From positions 316,473-380,472 of the forward strand of contig NZ_JAHCMU010000001.1 of the NCBI RefSeq assembly GCF_018449435.1: a DNA stretch of 64,000 bases, read 5' to 3'. Positions 53,511 through 61,982 of the stretch are shown in pieces. The DNA is from Flagellimonas sp. 389 (GTDB lineage: Bacteria > Bacteroidota > Bacteroidia > Flavobacteriales > Flavobacteriaceae). Within the stretch, counting starts at the first letter, position 1; each line of letters opens with the position of its first letter. The position numbers and the translations under genes are program-made. Below the pieces are notes generated by a model that saw only the letters and a list, made by a program, of their open reading frames with translations, did not search any database and was not told where the DNA came from.

Positions 53511-54935
53511 CTACCAACCTGGGTTTTGCGTCATTTCTGGGGTTTGTATCAATTGATCGTTTGGTATGGGATAAAGCTCATGTTTTCCTACTTCAAAAGG
53601 TTTTCCATGTGCGGTCATTACTTCTGCAGCTCTTCCTTGGCGCAAAAGATCGTACCAACGATCGTGCTCCATGGCTAGTTCTAACCTGCGCTCTTTCCAA
53701 ATTGCCAAGCGCAATGCTGATTGATCAGTTGTAGTAACATTGGCTAAACTCACCCTATTTCTAACCCTATTTAAAGGTGTTAAAGCGTCCGATGATTGCC
53801 CCAGCTCGTTCAATGCTTCTGCACGAATCAATAAAATTTCTGCAAAGCGAAGGATACGGATATTCTTATCCCCATCAGCCTGACCTGCATTGGCACTGGA
53901 ATATGCTTTTTCATTATATCTTGGGTTTTCTACTGCCGGGTCAATTATACGGCCATCAAATAAAACCTCCCCAGCAAAAATAATAGTAGCATCTCGACGA
54001 ATGTCATCGCCTTCATCATTAAATGCATTCAAAAGGTCTTCAGAGGGGGTGTTAAATCCCCAACCAAAACCACCAGCACCCCTGGCACCTTGAGTAGAAG
54101 AATATTGCTGTATGCCGTGTGCCACGATTTCACCTCTACCTTGAAGCTCAAAAATAGATTCGATTCCATTTTCCGTGGAAGCCCTCCAGACCGTTGCATA
54201 GTCAGGTTCAAGATCGTATTCTCCAGAGTTAATAACAGTATTGGACATATCTGCAGCCTCCTGCCACTTTTCTTGATAGAGATACACTTTTGCCAACAAT
54301 GCCTGTGCGGCACCTTGTGTTGCTCTTCCTAGGTCTGCAGCAGCATATTCACTTTTTAAGGGCAAATCAGCAATCGCTTCAGTAAGATCCTGTTCTATAT
54401 ATGCATAAACTTCTGATACTGGTGCCCTATCTATTAAGCTGACGTGCTGTAATGGTATATCACCGAAAGAACGTACTAACCAAAAATAATTCAACGCTCT
54501 TAAGAATTTGCACTCCGCAATCAATCGTGTTCTTAAATTCTCATCGATAGGTTCGAATTCTTCGGTAAACTCAATTGCAAGCGCAGCTCGCCCAATGGTT
54601 TTGTACCACTGTGTCCACATAGATCTCACAGATGGTGTCGACACATTATGGGTTAGTCCATCAAGAAGATTTTTGTCCGTTCCCGTATCCGTAGGGGCAC
54701 TTCCCTTATCCGCATTATCTGAAATTATTTCAGTAATCCCCAAAAAGGAAAACGCATAAGCAAAATCGGTATGTCGTCCATATACTCCTGTAACAAATTG
54801 AATAGGTTGAAAATCTTCCCCACTTTCTTCAGCAGTAGGTCTTACAACTTCTACTTCTTCGACAAAGTCGTCGCAGCCGATTAGGCCTAATATTCCAAAA
54901 AGGCCAATACATATGTTATTTATATAAGTTTTCAT
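53511..54935 (-). CDS. SusD/RagB-family lipoprotein
   Basis: Glycan-binding partner (474 aa) of the SusC below. The lipoprotein signal ends at GLIGC. SusD features include LIAECKFLRALNYFWLVRSF, TQGAAQALLAKVYLYQEKW and ILRFAEILLIRAEALNELGQ, with the tail LYPIPNDQLIQTPEMTQNPGW. The SusC gene ends 17 bp upstream and the GH144-like gene starts 1 bp downstream. The ligand is presumably the product of the GH144-like enzymes. Confidence 0.95.
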   Translation of the reverse strand: MKTYINNICIGLFGILGLIGCDDFVEEVEVVRPTAEESGEDFQPIQFVTGVYGRHTDFAYAFSFLGITEIISDNADKGSAPTDTGTDKNLLDGLTHNVSTPSVRSMWTQWYKTIGRAALAIEFTEEFEPIDENLRTRLIAECKFLRALNYFWLVRSFGDIPLQHVSLIDRAPVSEVYAYIEQDLTEAIADLPLKSEYAAADLGRATQGAAQALLAKVYLYQEKWQEAADMSNTVINSGEYDLEPDYATVWRASTENGIESIFELQGRGEIVAHGIQQYSSTQGARGAGGFGWGFNTPSEDLLNAFNDEGDDIRRDATIIFAGEVLFDGRIIDPAVENPRYNEKAYSSANAGQADGDKNIRILRFAEILLIRAEALNELGQSSDALTPLNRVRNRVSLANVTTTDQSALRLAIWKERRLELAMEHDRWYDLLRQGRAAEVMTAHGKPFEVGKHELYPIPNDQLIQTPEMTQNPGW

Positions 54936-54952
54936 ATCAGTTTTTTTTCAAG

Positions 54953-57900
54953 TTAGATTTGTACATTAAGTCCCATGATAAACGTACGGGTTGTAGGGTA
55001 CGCCGAAAGCTCTATACCTGCCTCTTCCCGAGGCACTCCATTTCGATTTATTTCTGGAGTGAACCCTGAATAATTAGTGAACATGAAAGGGTTTTGGGCA
55101 GTAACGTATATTCTGGCCCTATTCAAAAAACCAAGGCCTTGAATGGTATATCCCAGTGTGATGTTATTTATTCTGAAAAAATCACCATCTTCTAACCAGT
55201 ATGATGAAGCGAAAGCATCACGTTCTGCTCCGGGAGCAGAGTTGGTTGAGCCTTCCCCTGTCCATCGATTATTAAAGGTTTCCAAGGTTATGTTTTCCCC
55301 TCCAAGTCTGGTGTTTGCGAGGCCATTGTAAATTTTGTTACCGCCTACACCAAATCCATCGATACTAAAGTCGAATTGTTTGTAGTTAGCACCAATGCTT
55401 ACTCCATAGTTAAATGTGGGTATGTAAGATCCAAAGAATTTTTTATCCCTGTCATCGATGACCCCGTCATCGTTTTGGTCTTTGTAACGTAAATGTCCTG
55501 GCAGAGGGTCACCAAACGCAGGGTTGTTATCTATTTCTTCTTGTGTCTGCCAAACGCCATCTGCCTCAAACAACCACCATGCAAAAATTGGTTGTCCATC
55601 TTCAAGTCTCTTGGTTATTTGCCCATTAGCAAGTCCACCTCCAGTTTCGCCATCAAATCCTTCAACAACATTTTCTACCCTGTTTTTATTTGTAGAAAAA
55701 TTGACACTAACGTTATAACTGAAATCGTCACTTATTTGATCTTTCCAATTTACCAATACCTCCACTCCTGTATTCGAAACTTCTGCGGCCTGAGCTAAAA
55801 AATTTCCTTCTGCCTGAGAATTCAATATGTTCTGTACATTGATTATAGCATTGGTATTTCTTCTATTGTAATAGGCAAATGTTCCCGATAATTTTCTATC
55901 CAAAAGCGCGAAATCCAATCCAGCCTCCACTTCTTCCGTAACCTCCCATTGCAGCGGAAATACCGGACTACCAAAGGCAGCTCCAAAAATCAATTCTTGT
56001 GTAGGTCCAAAAACATAATTTGTATTTGTATTTGCCCCTGAACTTGAACCATTGCTTAATATTTGCTGAACATTTATGGGTACATTAGCGTTTCCTAATT
56101 GCCCCCATCCAGCAAAAACCTTTAAGAAGTCTAATGTATTGTTATCTTTTAAAAAGTTTTCTTCGCTAATAGTCCATCCAACACTGACTGCTGGGAAATT
56201 GTCAAAGAAATTTTCACCTGTAATAAAATCACTTGTACCATCTCGTCTAATCACTCCTCTAACAAAATATTTTTCTGCAAAATCATATTCCACTCTGGCA
56301 AAATAAGACTGAAGGTTCGTAGATTGATTAAATTCTTGATCCGCAGTATTTTCAAAAAGAGAAGATGCTCTATCACCTACACTTCTTAATCTAGGTTCTT
56401 CAAAAACATCAAAAGCTTCAACAGTCACTTCTTCCCTACCTCCAAAATTCTCTCGGCTCAACCCCGCTGTAGCTGATAAATTATGCTTGCCAAACGATTC
56501 GGTATATGTTAAAAATCCCTCTAAATTCCATCTAAAAAATTCCCTGTCCCTTACATTAAAGCGATTGTTTGCAAACTCGGTGGAAACAAACCCCTCATCA
56601 TCAGGCACTCTTCCCGCTTCAAATTCCTCTATGGTTCTTCTTGGATCTGCATTCAACCATATCTCTCTTCTAGGTTCATAAACATTTCTTTTAGAAAAAA
56701 ACTGCGTTGCGCCAAAACGACCTGTTGCGGTTAAATTTTTGGTGATATCCACTTCTGCTGCTATTTGGCCTTGGATGGTGGTAGTATTGATATTTTCATC
56801 GTTAAAGAACGCCTGAGCAACGGGATTTCCTGTATTTATCAATCTCCCGACCGATTCTCCTTCATTTGCCTCAAAACCTACAACACCTGTATCCTGATTT
56901 ACAAAAGGCTGACCAAACCTGCCGTTATCATAGAAAACCGGTACCAATGGAGACTGTCTGTAGGCACCATTAAATGCCCCAAAAGGTTTTGGGGATTCAT
57001 TCGTATAGGTTAAGTTTAAATTAGGTGTGATACGAACCTTATTGTCAAAAAGACGAAATGTATTATTGGTTCTTATACTCCCCCTACTATATTTATTATC
57101 TGGAAGTATCCCTTCTTCTTCATAATAATTGTAGCTCATGAAATAATCCACGGATTCCGTAGCTCCAGAAACCGAGAAATTGTTGCTTGTTAGACTTCCT
57201 GTCTGTAATAACTCATCATACCAATCTGTGTTATATCGCTGGCTTGACTGTAGCTGAAAACCACCCAATGCCGCACTTTCCTCATTAAAGTATTGGGTAT
57301 ATTGAGCACCATTTGCCATTTCTACCTGATTGAGCACGCTCCGCATTCCATAGAACGTATCAAAGTTGAACGATACCTTTCCTTTTTTTCCTTTTTTGGT
57401 AGTAATAAGAATTACCCCATTTGCAGCCCTAATTCCATAAATGTTTGCATAAGAAGCTCCTTTAAGAAATTCTATAGACTCAATATCCGTTGGATTGATA
57501 CTTCTAATATCTTGTAGAGGCTGTCCATCTACAACATAAAACGGTTCCCTTCCGGCCTGTGCAGTGCCAAGACCCCTAACAATTACTGTAGGTGTTGCAC
57601 CAGGTGCATCATTAGCAACAATATTGACACCTGCAACCTTACCTTGAATTGCCTGTGCAGCTGTCAAAGCCGGCTGTTTTGCAATTTCTTCTGCTTTAAC
57701 GGAAACTACTGCACCCGTAATACTAGCTCTCTTTTGACTACCATAACCTACCACTACCACTTCATCTAATAGTTGTGAGTCTTCCTCAAGACTTACGTTA
57801 ATTGTAGATTGACCGCTAACTGATACTTCTTGAGAGCTGAATCCAATGTAGCTGAATACCAATACGCCATCACTTGGAATATCATCTAGGACGTAATTTC

Positions 57901-58075
57901 CATCGAAATCTGTCTGAACACCGTTTGTCGTACCTTTTACGATAACATTGGCACCTGGCAAAGGCTGACCTGTGTTATCCAAAACAGTACCCGATACTGT
58001 CATGTTATCCTGAGCGAAAAACACTACAGGCAACATTAAAAACGAAATTAATAATAATACGCTTTTCATATTCAT
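54953..58075 (-). CDS. SusC/RagA-family TonB-dependent transporter
   Basis: Outer-membrane oligosaccharide importer (1040 aa) with signal peptide (LPVVFFAQ), carboxypeptidase regulatory-like domain (GTVLDNTGQPLPGANVIVKG) and plug (FLKGASYANIYGIRAANGV). The barrel ends in RTFIMGLNVQI. No STN domain is present, so control should come from the neighbouring Y_Y_Y/LuxR sensor, located 236 bp upstream on the same strand. It is the first gene of a 13-gene minus-strand series. Confidence 0.95.
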   Translation of the reverse strand: MNMKSVLLLISFLMLPVVFFAQDNMTVSGTVLDNTGQPLPGANVIVKGTTNGVQTDFDGNYVLDDIPSDGVLVFSYIGFSSQEVSVSGQSTINVSLEEDSQLLDEVVVVGYGSQKRASITGAVVSVKAEEIAKQPALTAAQAIQGKVAGVNIVANDAPGATPTVIVRGLGTAQAGREPFYVVDGQPLQDIRSINPTDIESIEFLKGASYANIYGIRAANGVILITTKKGKKGKVSFNFDTFYGMRSVLNQVEMANGAQYTQYFNEESAALGGFQLQSSQRYNTDWYDELLQTGSLTSNNFSVSGATESVDYFMSYNYYEEEGILPDNKYSRGSIRTNNTFRLFDNKVRITPNLNLTYTNESPKPFGAFNGAYRQSPLVPVFYDNGRFGQPFVNQDTGVVGFEANEGESVGRLINTGNPVAQAFFNDENINTTTIQGQIAAEVDITKNLTATGRFGATQFFSKRNVYEPRREIWLNADPRRTIEEFEAGRVPDDEGFVSTEFANNRFNVRDREFFRWNLEGFLTYTESFGKHNLSATAGLSRENFGGREEVTVEAFDVFEEPRLRSVGDRASSLFENTADQEFNQSTNLQSYFARVEYDFAEKYFVRGVIRRDGTSDFITGENFFDNFPAVSVGWTISEENFLKDNNTLDFLKVFAGWGQLGNANVPINVQQILSNGSSSGANTNTNYVFGPTQELIFGAAFGSPVFPLQWEVTEEVEAGLDFALLDRKLSGTFAYYNRRNTNAIINVQNILNSQAEGNFLAQAAEVSNTGVEVLVNWKDQISDDFSYNVSVNFSTNKNRVENVVEGFDGETGGGLANGQITKRLEDGQPIFAWWLFEADGVWQTQEEIDNNPAFGDPLPGHLRYKDQNDDGVIDDRDKKFFGSYIPTFNYGVSIGANYKQFDFSIDGFGVGGNKIYNGLANTRLGGENITLETFNNRWTGEGSTNSAPGAERDAFASSYWLEDGDFFRINNITLGYTIQGLGFLNRARIYVTAQNPFMFTNYSGFTPEINRNGVPREEAGIELSAYPTTRTFIMGLNVQI

Positions 58076-58311
58076 AATTCTTTAAAATTTGAGTTAGATA
58101 ATTGCCAAATTAGCAAAATAGCTTTGCCTCTTATTTTATTCTGTATACATAACAACTACATCATTTACGAAAACGTTTGAAAAGGCATATTTCACGGGGA
58201 AAGTTGTAGTTCTATCAAAGTAAAATGATAAAATAATTAACAGTTTGATGTAGTGTTGATGTATTGAAGAAAATATGGTTTTTCAAAAAAACGTGATCTT
58301 TATGGTACTAA

Positions 58312-61083
58312 TTAAAAGGTGATCAAAAAATTGGATAGATTTTCAGAGCCATCAATCTGTAGCTTTTTTCTGAGGCGATAGCGGTGTATTTCCACTCCCC
58401 TAACCGTTATGGCCATTAAAGGAGCAATCTCTTTTGTGGACAGGTTCATTTTAAGATATGCACATAATTTGAGATCCTTGGGGGTTAGTTTTGGATAGGC
58501 GGAAAGCAACCGTTCAAAAAAGTCATTATGTAATTCTTTAAAACTTACTTCAAACCTCTTCCAATCTTCTGTATCCTTGACGGAACTATTGAGCTTTCTT
58601 ATAAAATTTCGATACCGTTGCGTGTTTGCAAATTTATCCTTATCCACCAACAACATATCTTTCAATTCTAAAAGCATCTCATTTTTCTTGGCGATATTCA
58701 AGGTAGTGCTTGCCAATTCATTTTGCTTAAGCTTGATTTCTTTTGCTAACTTTTCCTTTTCCAAAACAGCAAGCTTTTCTTCTTGCTCTTTTTGCATCTT
58801 ATCTTCTAGCTCCCTTTGCTTTCGCATTAACTTTCTATGATTGTACCAGCGTATAAAAAATATGGAAAGTATAATCCCTAGTCCATAAAGCCCCAAACTC
58901 AGCCTTGATAAGTACCACGGAGAATCAATAGTAAGCGATAGGGTTTTTGGAGAGGATATGGTATTGTCCACACCCACCGTTGAAACCTTAAACTCATAAT
59001 CACCGTAGGCTAAATTTTGAAAACTTATGGAACCATCTTCCACATATCCAGAATAATTTTGAGGTCCTCTCAACTCATAAAAATATCTGGGCTGAATCAA
59101 TTTTGGCGTGGAAAATTCCACTTCCAATAGTCTTGAGTTCTTGAAAGACAGTTGAAACGCATACTGGTCCATTATTGGAATACGGATGCTTTCCCCTTTC
59201 AAAGAATTCAACTCAGGGATAGGAAGCTTATTTGAATCCAATTGTTTTCGAAGTTTTTTGGTATTGATTTTGGCAAATCCATCACTTAACACAATAAATG
59301 AAATGGAATCATTTATCCTAACAATATTGTGAGAGTCGGGCACCAATCGTTTTCTGAGGTTCAAATCGGTTATCACCAAGCTATCCGACTTTAAATCGGT
59401 ATACATGATTTCCTTCATTTCTTCATTGGCCACAAACCAAAAATGACTGTCATCAAAATTTAAAATATCGTTCCCATTGAACTGTTGAAATTCTTTGAAC
59501 AGCACAATTTCTCCCAAAATAGGATCATATTTATGCCATATGCCCCCAATGTTTAGCGTAATTTGGTTTTTAATTTTGTAAACTTTGATATTGTAGTTCG
59601 TAGGTATATCAATACCGTCAAACTGCTCTATCTTCAAAACGCTCTTGTAATCTTCATTCAAGTGAACACGATAAAAGCCTTTGTAAGGATGTACGGCCCA
59701 TACTGTAGTTGGAGATTCAAAACATAGTTGCTTTATTGGAAAACCTATTCCTTCTACTTTGGTAATCTCCCAGGACCTATCTTCCAGTCGTTCATATTTA
59801 GCCAGTCCATTATAAGTTCCTTGAATGTAGGACGTGCTTCGCTCGGGAATTTTTATAATTTCATACCCTCCGGAGATGTTGGAAATCTTTTCCGTATTAC
59901 CATTCTGAATTTTAAATGTTCCCGTATTATGACCGCATACTAAATTATCATCTATTGTTTCCAGATCCCAAACATGACCTTGGGTTCCATTGATAAACCT
60001 CAAGTCATGATCGTCAAAATAGAATACGCCCGTATTGCTGCCCAAGTAGAGTTTATCCTCAAAGATTTTAACATCATAGACAGTACCTAACGCTCCTGAG
60101 TTATCTGTGTAATATGTAATAGGACTATTAAGTTTTACCCTTCCAAGACCATTGTCGAGCCCAAGCCATAATTGGTCTTCATATTGAAACATGGAAAGCA
60201 ATGTATTGTTTTGAAGACCGGAAGCTTTGTTTAGAACCCTTGATTCTTTTGTCTGAAAGTCATATAGATAAACTCCATTTTTTATGGTTCCAAAGGCAAT
60301 TTTACCGTTATCGAGTTTTAGGATTTTGTTCAACTGATGCTTTTTGAGCTCCTCGTTCAAATCTTCGTTCCAGGAAATCAACTCGTCATTTTCAAAAAAA
60401 TAACAACCATTCAATTTGGTTCCTACAATTAGTTTTCCGTCAACAACTGCAATATCAGTGACTGTCCTATTTAATAATTTCTCCTGGTTTTCTAGAGGAA
60501 CCAAAGCATCATCTTGTAGTTCAAAAAGGCCACTTGTACTACTGGCAACAATCATTCTGTCATCATACCAAATAAAATCCGAAATGACCTCGCTAGGTTC
60601 TATAACCGTTATTGTATCATTTTTATAAATGTAAATTGATGAAAAGGACCTAAAAAAAATGGTGTCATCGACCGAGAGAATCTCCCAAAATTCTTCACTT
60701 GTGAATAAGTGGTCCTTTATTAAATGTGTCAAAGAAGTATATTCTAAGATTCCCTTCTTTTTTTTCCAAAAACCAAATTCCTCATACGATCCTGTGTAAA
60801 TACGTTCGCCTACGGACAGTACAGAGCGTATAATTGTACTATTCGGTAATTTGTTGAGTGTCCATCGCTCACCATTAAAGTAAAGCATTCCCTTATTGTT
60901 AGCGACAAAGAGCTCTCCCTTAGAATTTACCGTTAAATCCCAGTTTTTACTCCCCCCTTGGTAATCAAGAATGTTGTAATTATAAACTGGTGGAAGTAAA
61001 TTCTGACTGTATAAGGATATAGTTAAGCTGAAAAAGACAAAAATTGTAAACCAATAATGTAGTATAGTTTTTGGCAATATCAT
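58312..61083 (-). CDS. Propeller/Y_Y_Y sensor with LuxR-type DNA-binding domain
   Basis: A 923-aa one-component membrane regulator. After a signal peptide there is a large periplasmic propeller (reg_prop-like repeats, for example ELFVANNKGMLYFNGERW, to about residue 620). Then come a Y_Y_Y domain (PRYFYELRGPQNYSGYVEDG, about 690-740), a membrane helix (LSLGLYGLGIILSIFFIRWY), a coiled coil rich in K, E and Q (about 770-820) and a C-terminal LuxR/GerE-like HTH (LKLCAYLKMNLSTKEIAPLM). No kinase or receiver is present, so the signal passes directly. It lies upstream of the GH144 locus and probably activates it. Confidence 0.92.
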   Translation of the reverse strand: MILPKTILHYWFTIFVFFSLTISLYSQNLLPPVYNYNILDYQGGSKNWDLTVNSKGELFVANNKGMLYFNGERWTLNKLPNSTIIRSVLSVGERIYTGSYEEFGFWKKKKGILEYTSLTHLIKDHLFTSEEFWEILSVDDTIFFRSFSSIYIYKNDTITVIEPSEVISDFIWYDDRMIVASSTSGLFELQDDALVPLENQEKLLNRTVTDIAVVDGKLIVGTKLNGCYFFENDELISWNEDLNEELKKHQLNKILKLDNGKIAFGTIKNGVYLYDFQTKESRVLNKASGLQNNTLLSMFQYEDQLWLGLDNGLGRVKLNSPITYYTDNSGALGTVYDVKIFEDKLYLGSNTGVFYFDDHDLRFINGTQGHVWDLETIDDNLVCGHNTGTFKIQNGNTEKISNISGGYEIIKIPERSTSYIQGTYNGLAKYERLEDRSWEITKVEGIGFPIKQLCFESPTTVWAVHPYKGFYRVHLNEDYKSVLKIEQFDGIDIPTNYNIKVYKIKNQITLNIGGIWHKYDPILGEIVLFKEFQQFNGNDILNFDDSHFWFVANEEMKEIMYTDLKSDSLVITDLNLRKRLVPDSHNIVRINDSISFIVLSDGFAKINTKKLRKQLDSNKLPIPELNSLKGESIRIPIMDQYAFQLSFKNSRLLEVEFSTPKLIQPRYFYELRGPQNYSGYVEDGSISFQNLAYGDYEFKVSTVGVDNTISSPKTLSLTIDSPWYLSRLSLGLYGLGIILSIFFIRWYNHRKLMRKQRELEDKMQKEQEEKLAVLEKEKLAKEIKLKQNELASTTLNIAKKNEMLLELKDMLLVDKDKFANTQRYRNFIRKLNSSVKDTEDWKRFEVSFKELHNDFFERLLSAYPKLTPKDLKLCAYLKMNLSTKEIAPLMAITVRGVEIHRYRLRKKLQIDGSENLSNFLITF

Positions 61084-61509
61084 TCTGCTGTATTCTTCAT
61101 GTAAAGTTTAAGGTAAGTAATTTTCCTATTCTACTTACTCGACTTTATTCATAGTCTTGTTGATACACGTTAAATGTAAAAAACTGGAGCCAATTAATAC
61201 TATAAAGAGGTTTGCTTTTATTTGATAATGATTTGCCCTATAAAAATCACATGCAAGAACATTATACAAAAGTTCACACTTTTCTAAATATTGGGAATTA
61301 AAATCCCAGCCTTTGACCGAACCGTCAGTTCATAATAGGCATCCGTTAAACGAAACAAGGCATTCATAAGATTGGCCCTTTTTTGAAACTCAAGATACAC
61401 TACGTTTGTATTGCAAATGAGCGTTAAAATAGAGTTTGGTTTAATTATTAGTATGTTTTAACGCAAAATTATGCAAGTACACTTTTTGAACTGTTGATCA
61501 TAAAAGTGT

Positions 61510-61580
61510 TTAGTTTAGTTGAGGTTTCCATTACGCCAAGGAATTTCATATTGGTTCCTTGGTAGTAATGGATAAACTAA
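61510..61580. repeat. 71-nt stem-loop inverted repeat
   Basis: Three perfect paired segments are nested: TTAGTTTA (61510-61517) with TAAACTAA (61573-61580); CCATTAC (61528-61534) with GTAATGG (61565-61571); CCAAGGAA (61536-61543) with TTCCTTGG (61555-61562). The loop is 11 nt. No T run follows. It may be a structured RNA or a small mobile-repeat remnant. Confidence 0.6.
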
Positions 61581-61698
61581 AATTGAAAACATCTCCCTAT
61601 AAGTATATTTAAATAACCATCCAATTCATATCTAACGATTCATTAAGAATAGAAATGTTTGGTGTTCTCTTAAATTCTTAATGCGAAATGATGGTTTG

Positions 61699-61729
61699 AC
61701 CACCAAGATATTTTCTTGGTGGTTTTTTA
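61699..61729 (+). terminator. Strong rho-independent terminator without an annotated gene
   Basis: ACCACCAAGA (61699-61708) pairs perfectly with TCTTGGTGGT (61714-61723), 5-nt loop, followed by TTTTT. No gene lies upstream on the plus strand for over 20 kb, so it must end a short untranslated transcript or be a relic. Confidence 0.85.
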
Positions 61730-61982
61730 TTATAAAGTGTTTGAACTTTTATAACTAAAATACACTTTGATTTAGAAGAATAATACTGTTAATAATAATA
61801 AGTATCCATAGAATCAAATGAATTGAAATTGTACAACCATGAATTCATTTACCCCATCCATCAATTGAAACAGGCTGTTCGTTGATCAATGAACTTGGGT
61901 TCAACAACTTATCCTTTACTTTATTATACCAAATCTATTTCTTGCCCCTAACCTCCAAGAAATCACAATAAACTTGACCGAC

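Larger units (their letters stand above)
61084..61982. other. Gene-poor region with hairpin, terminator and a coding remnant
   Basis: About 900 bp. A minus-strand open frame (61284-61457, 57 codons, no proper start) reads YLEFQKRANLMNALFRLTDA and similar, suggesting the decayed C-terminus of an unidentified protein. A long hairpin at 61510-61580 and a terminator at 61699-61729 are listed separately. The right part (61730-61982) should contain the promoter of the adhesin gene, but I see no clear -7 or -33 box. Confidence 0.5.
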
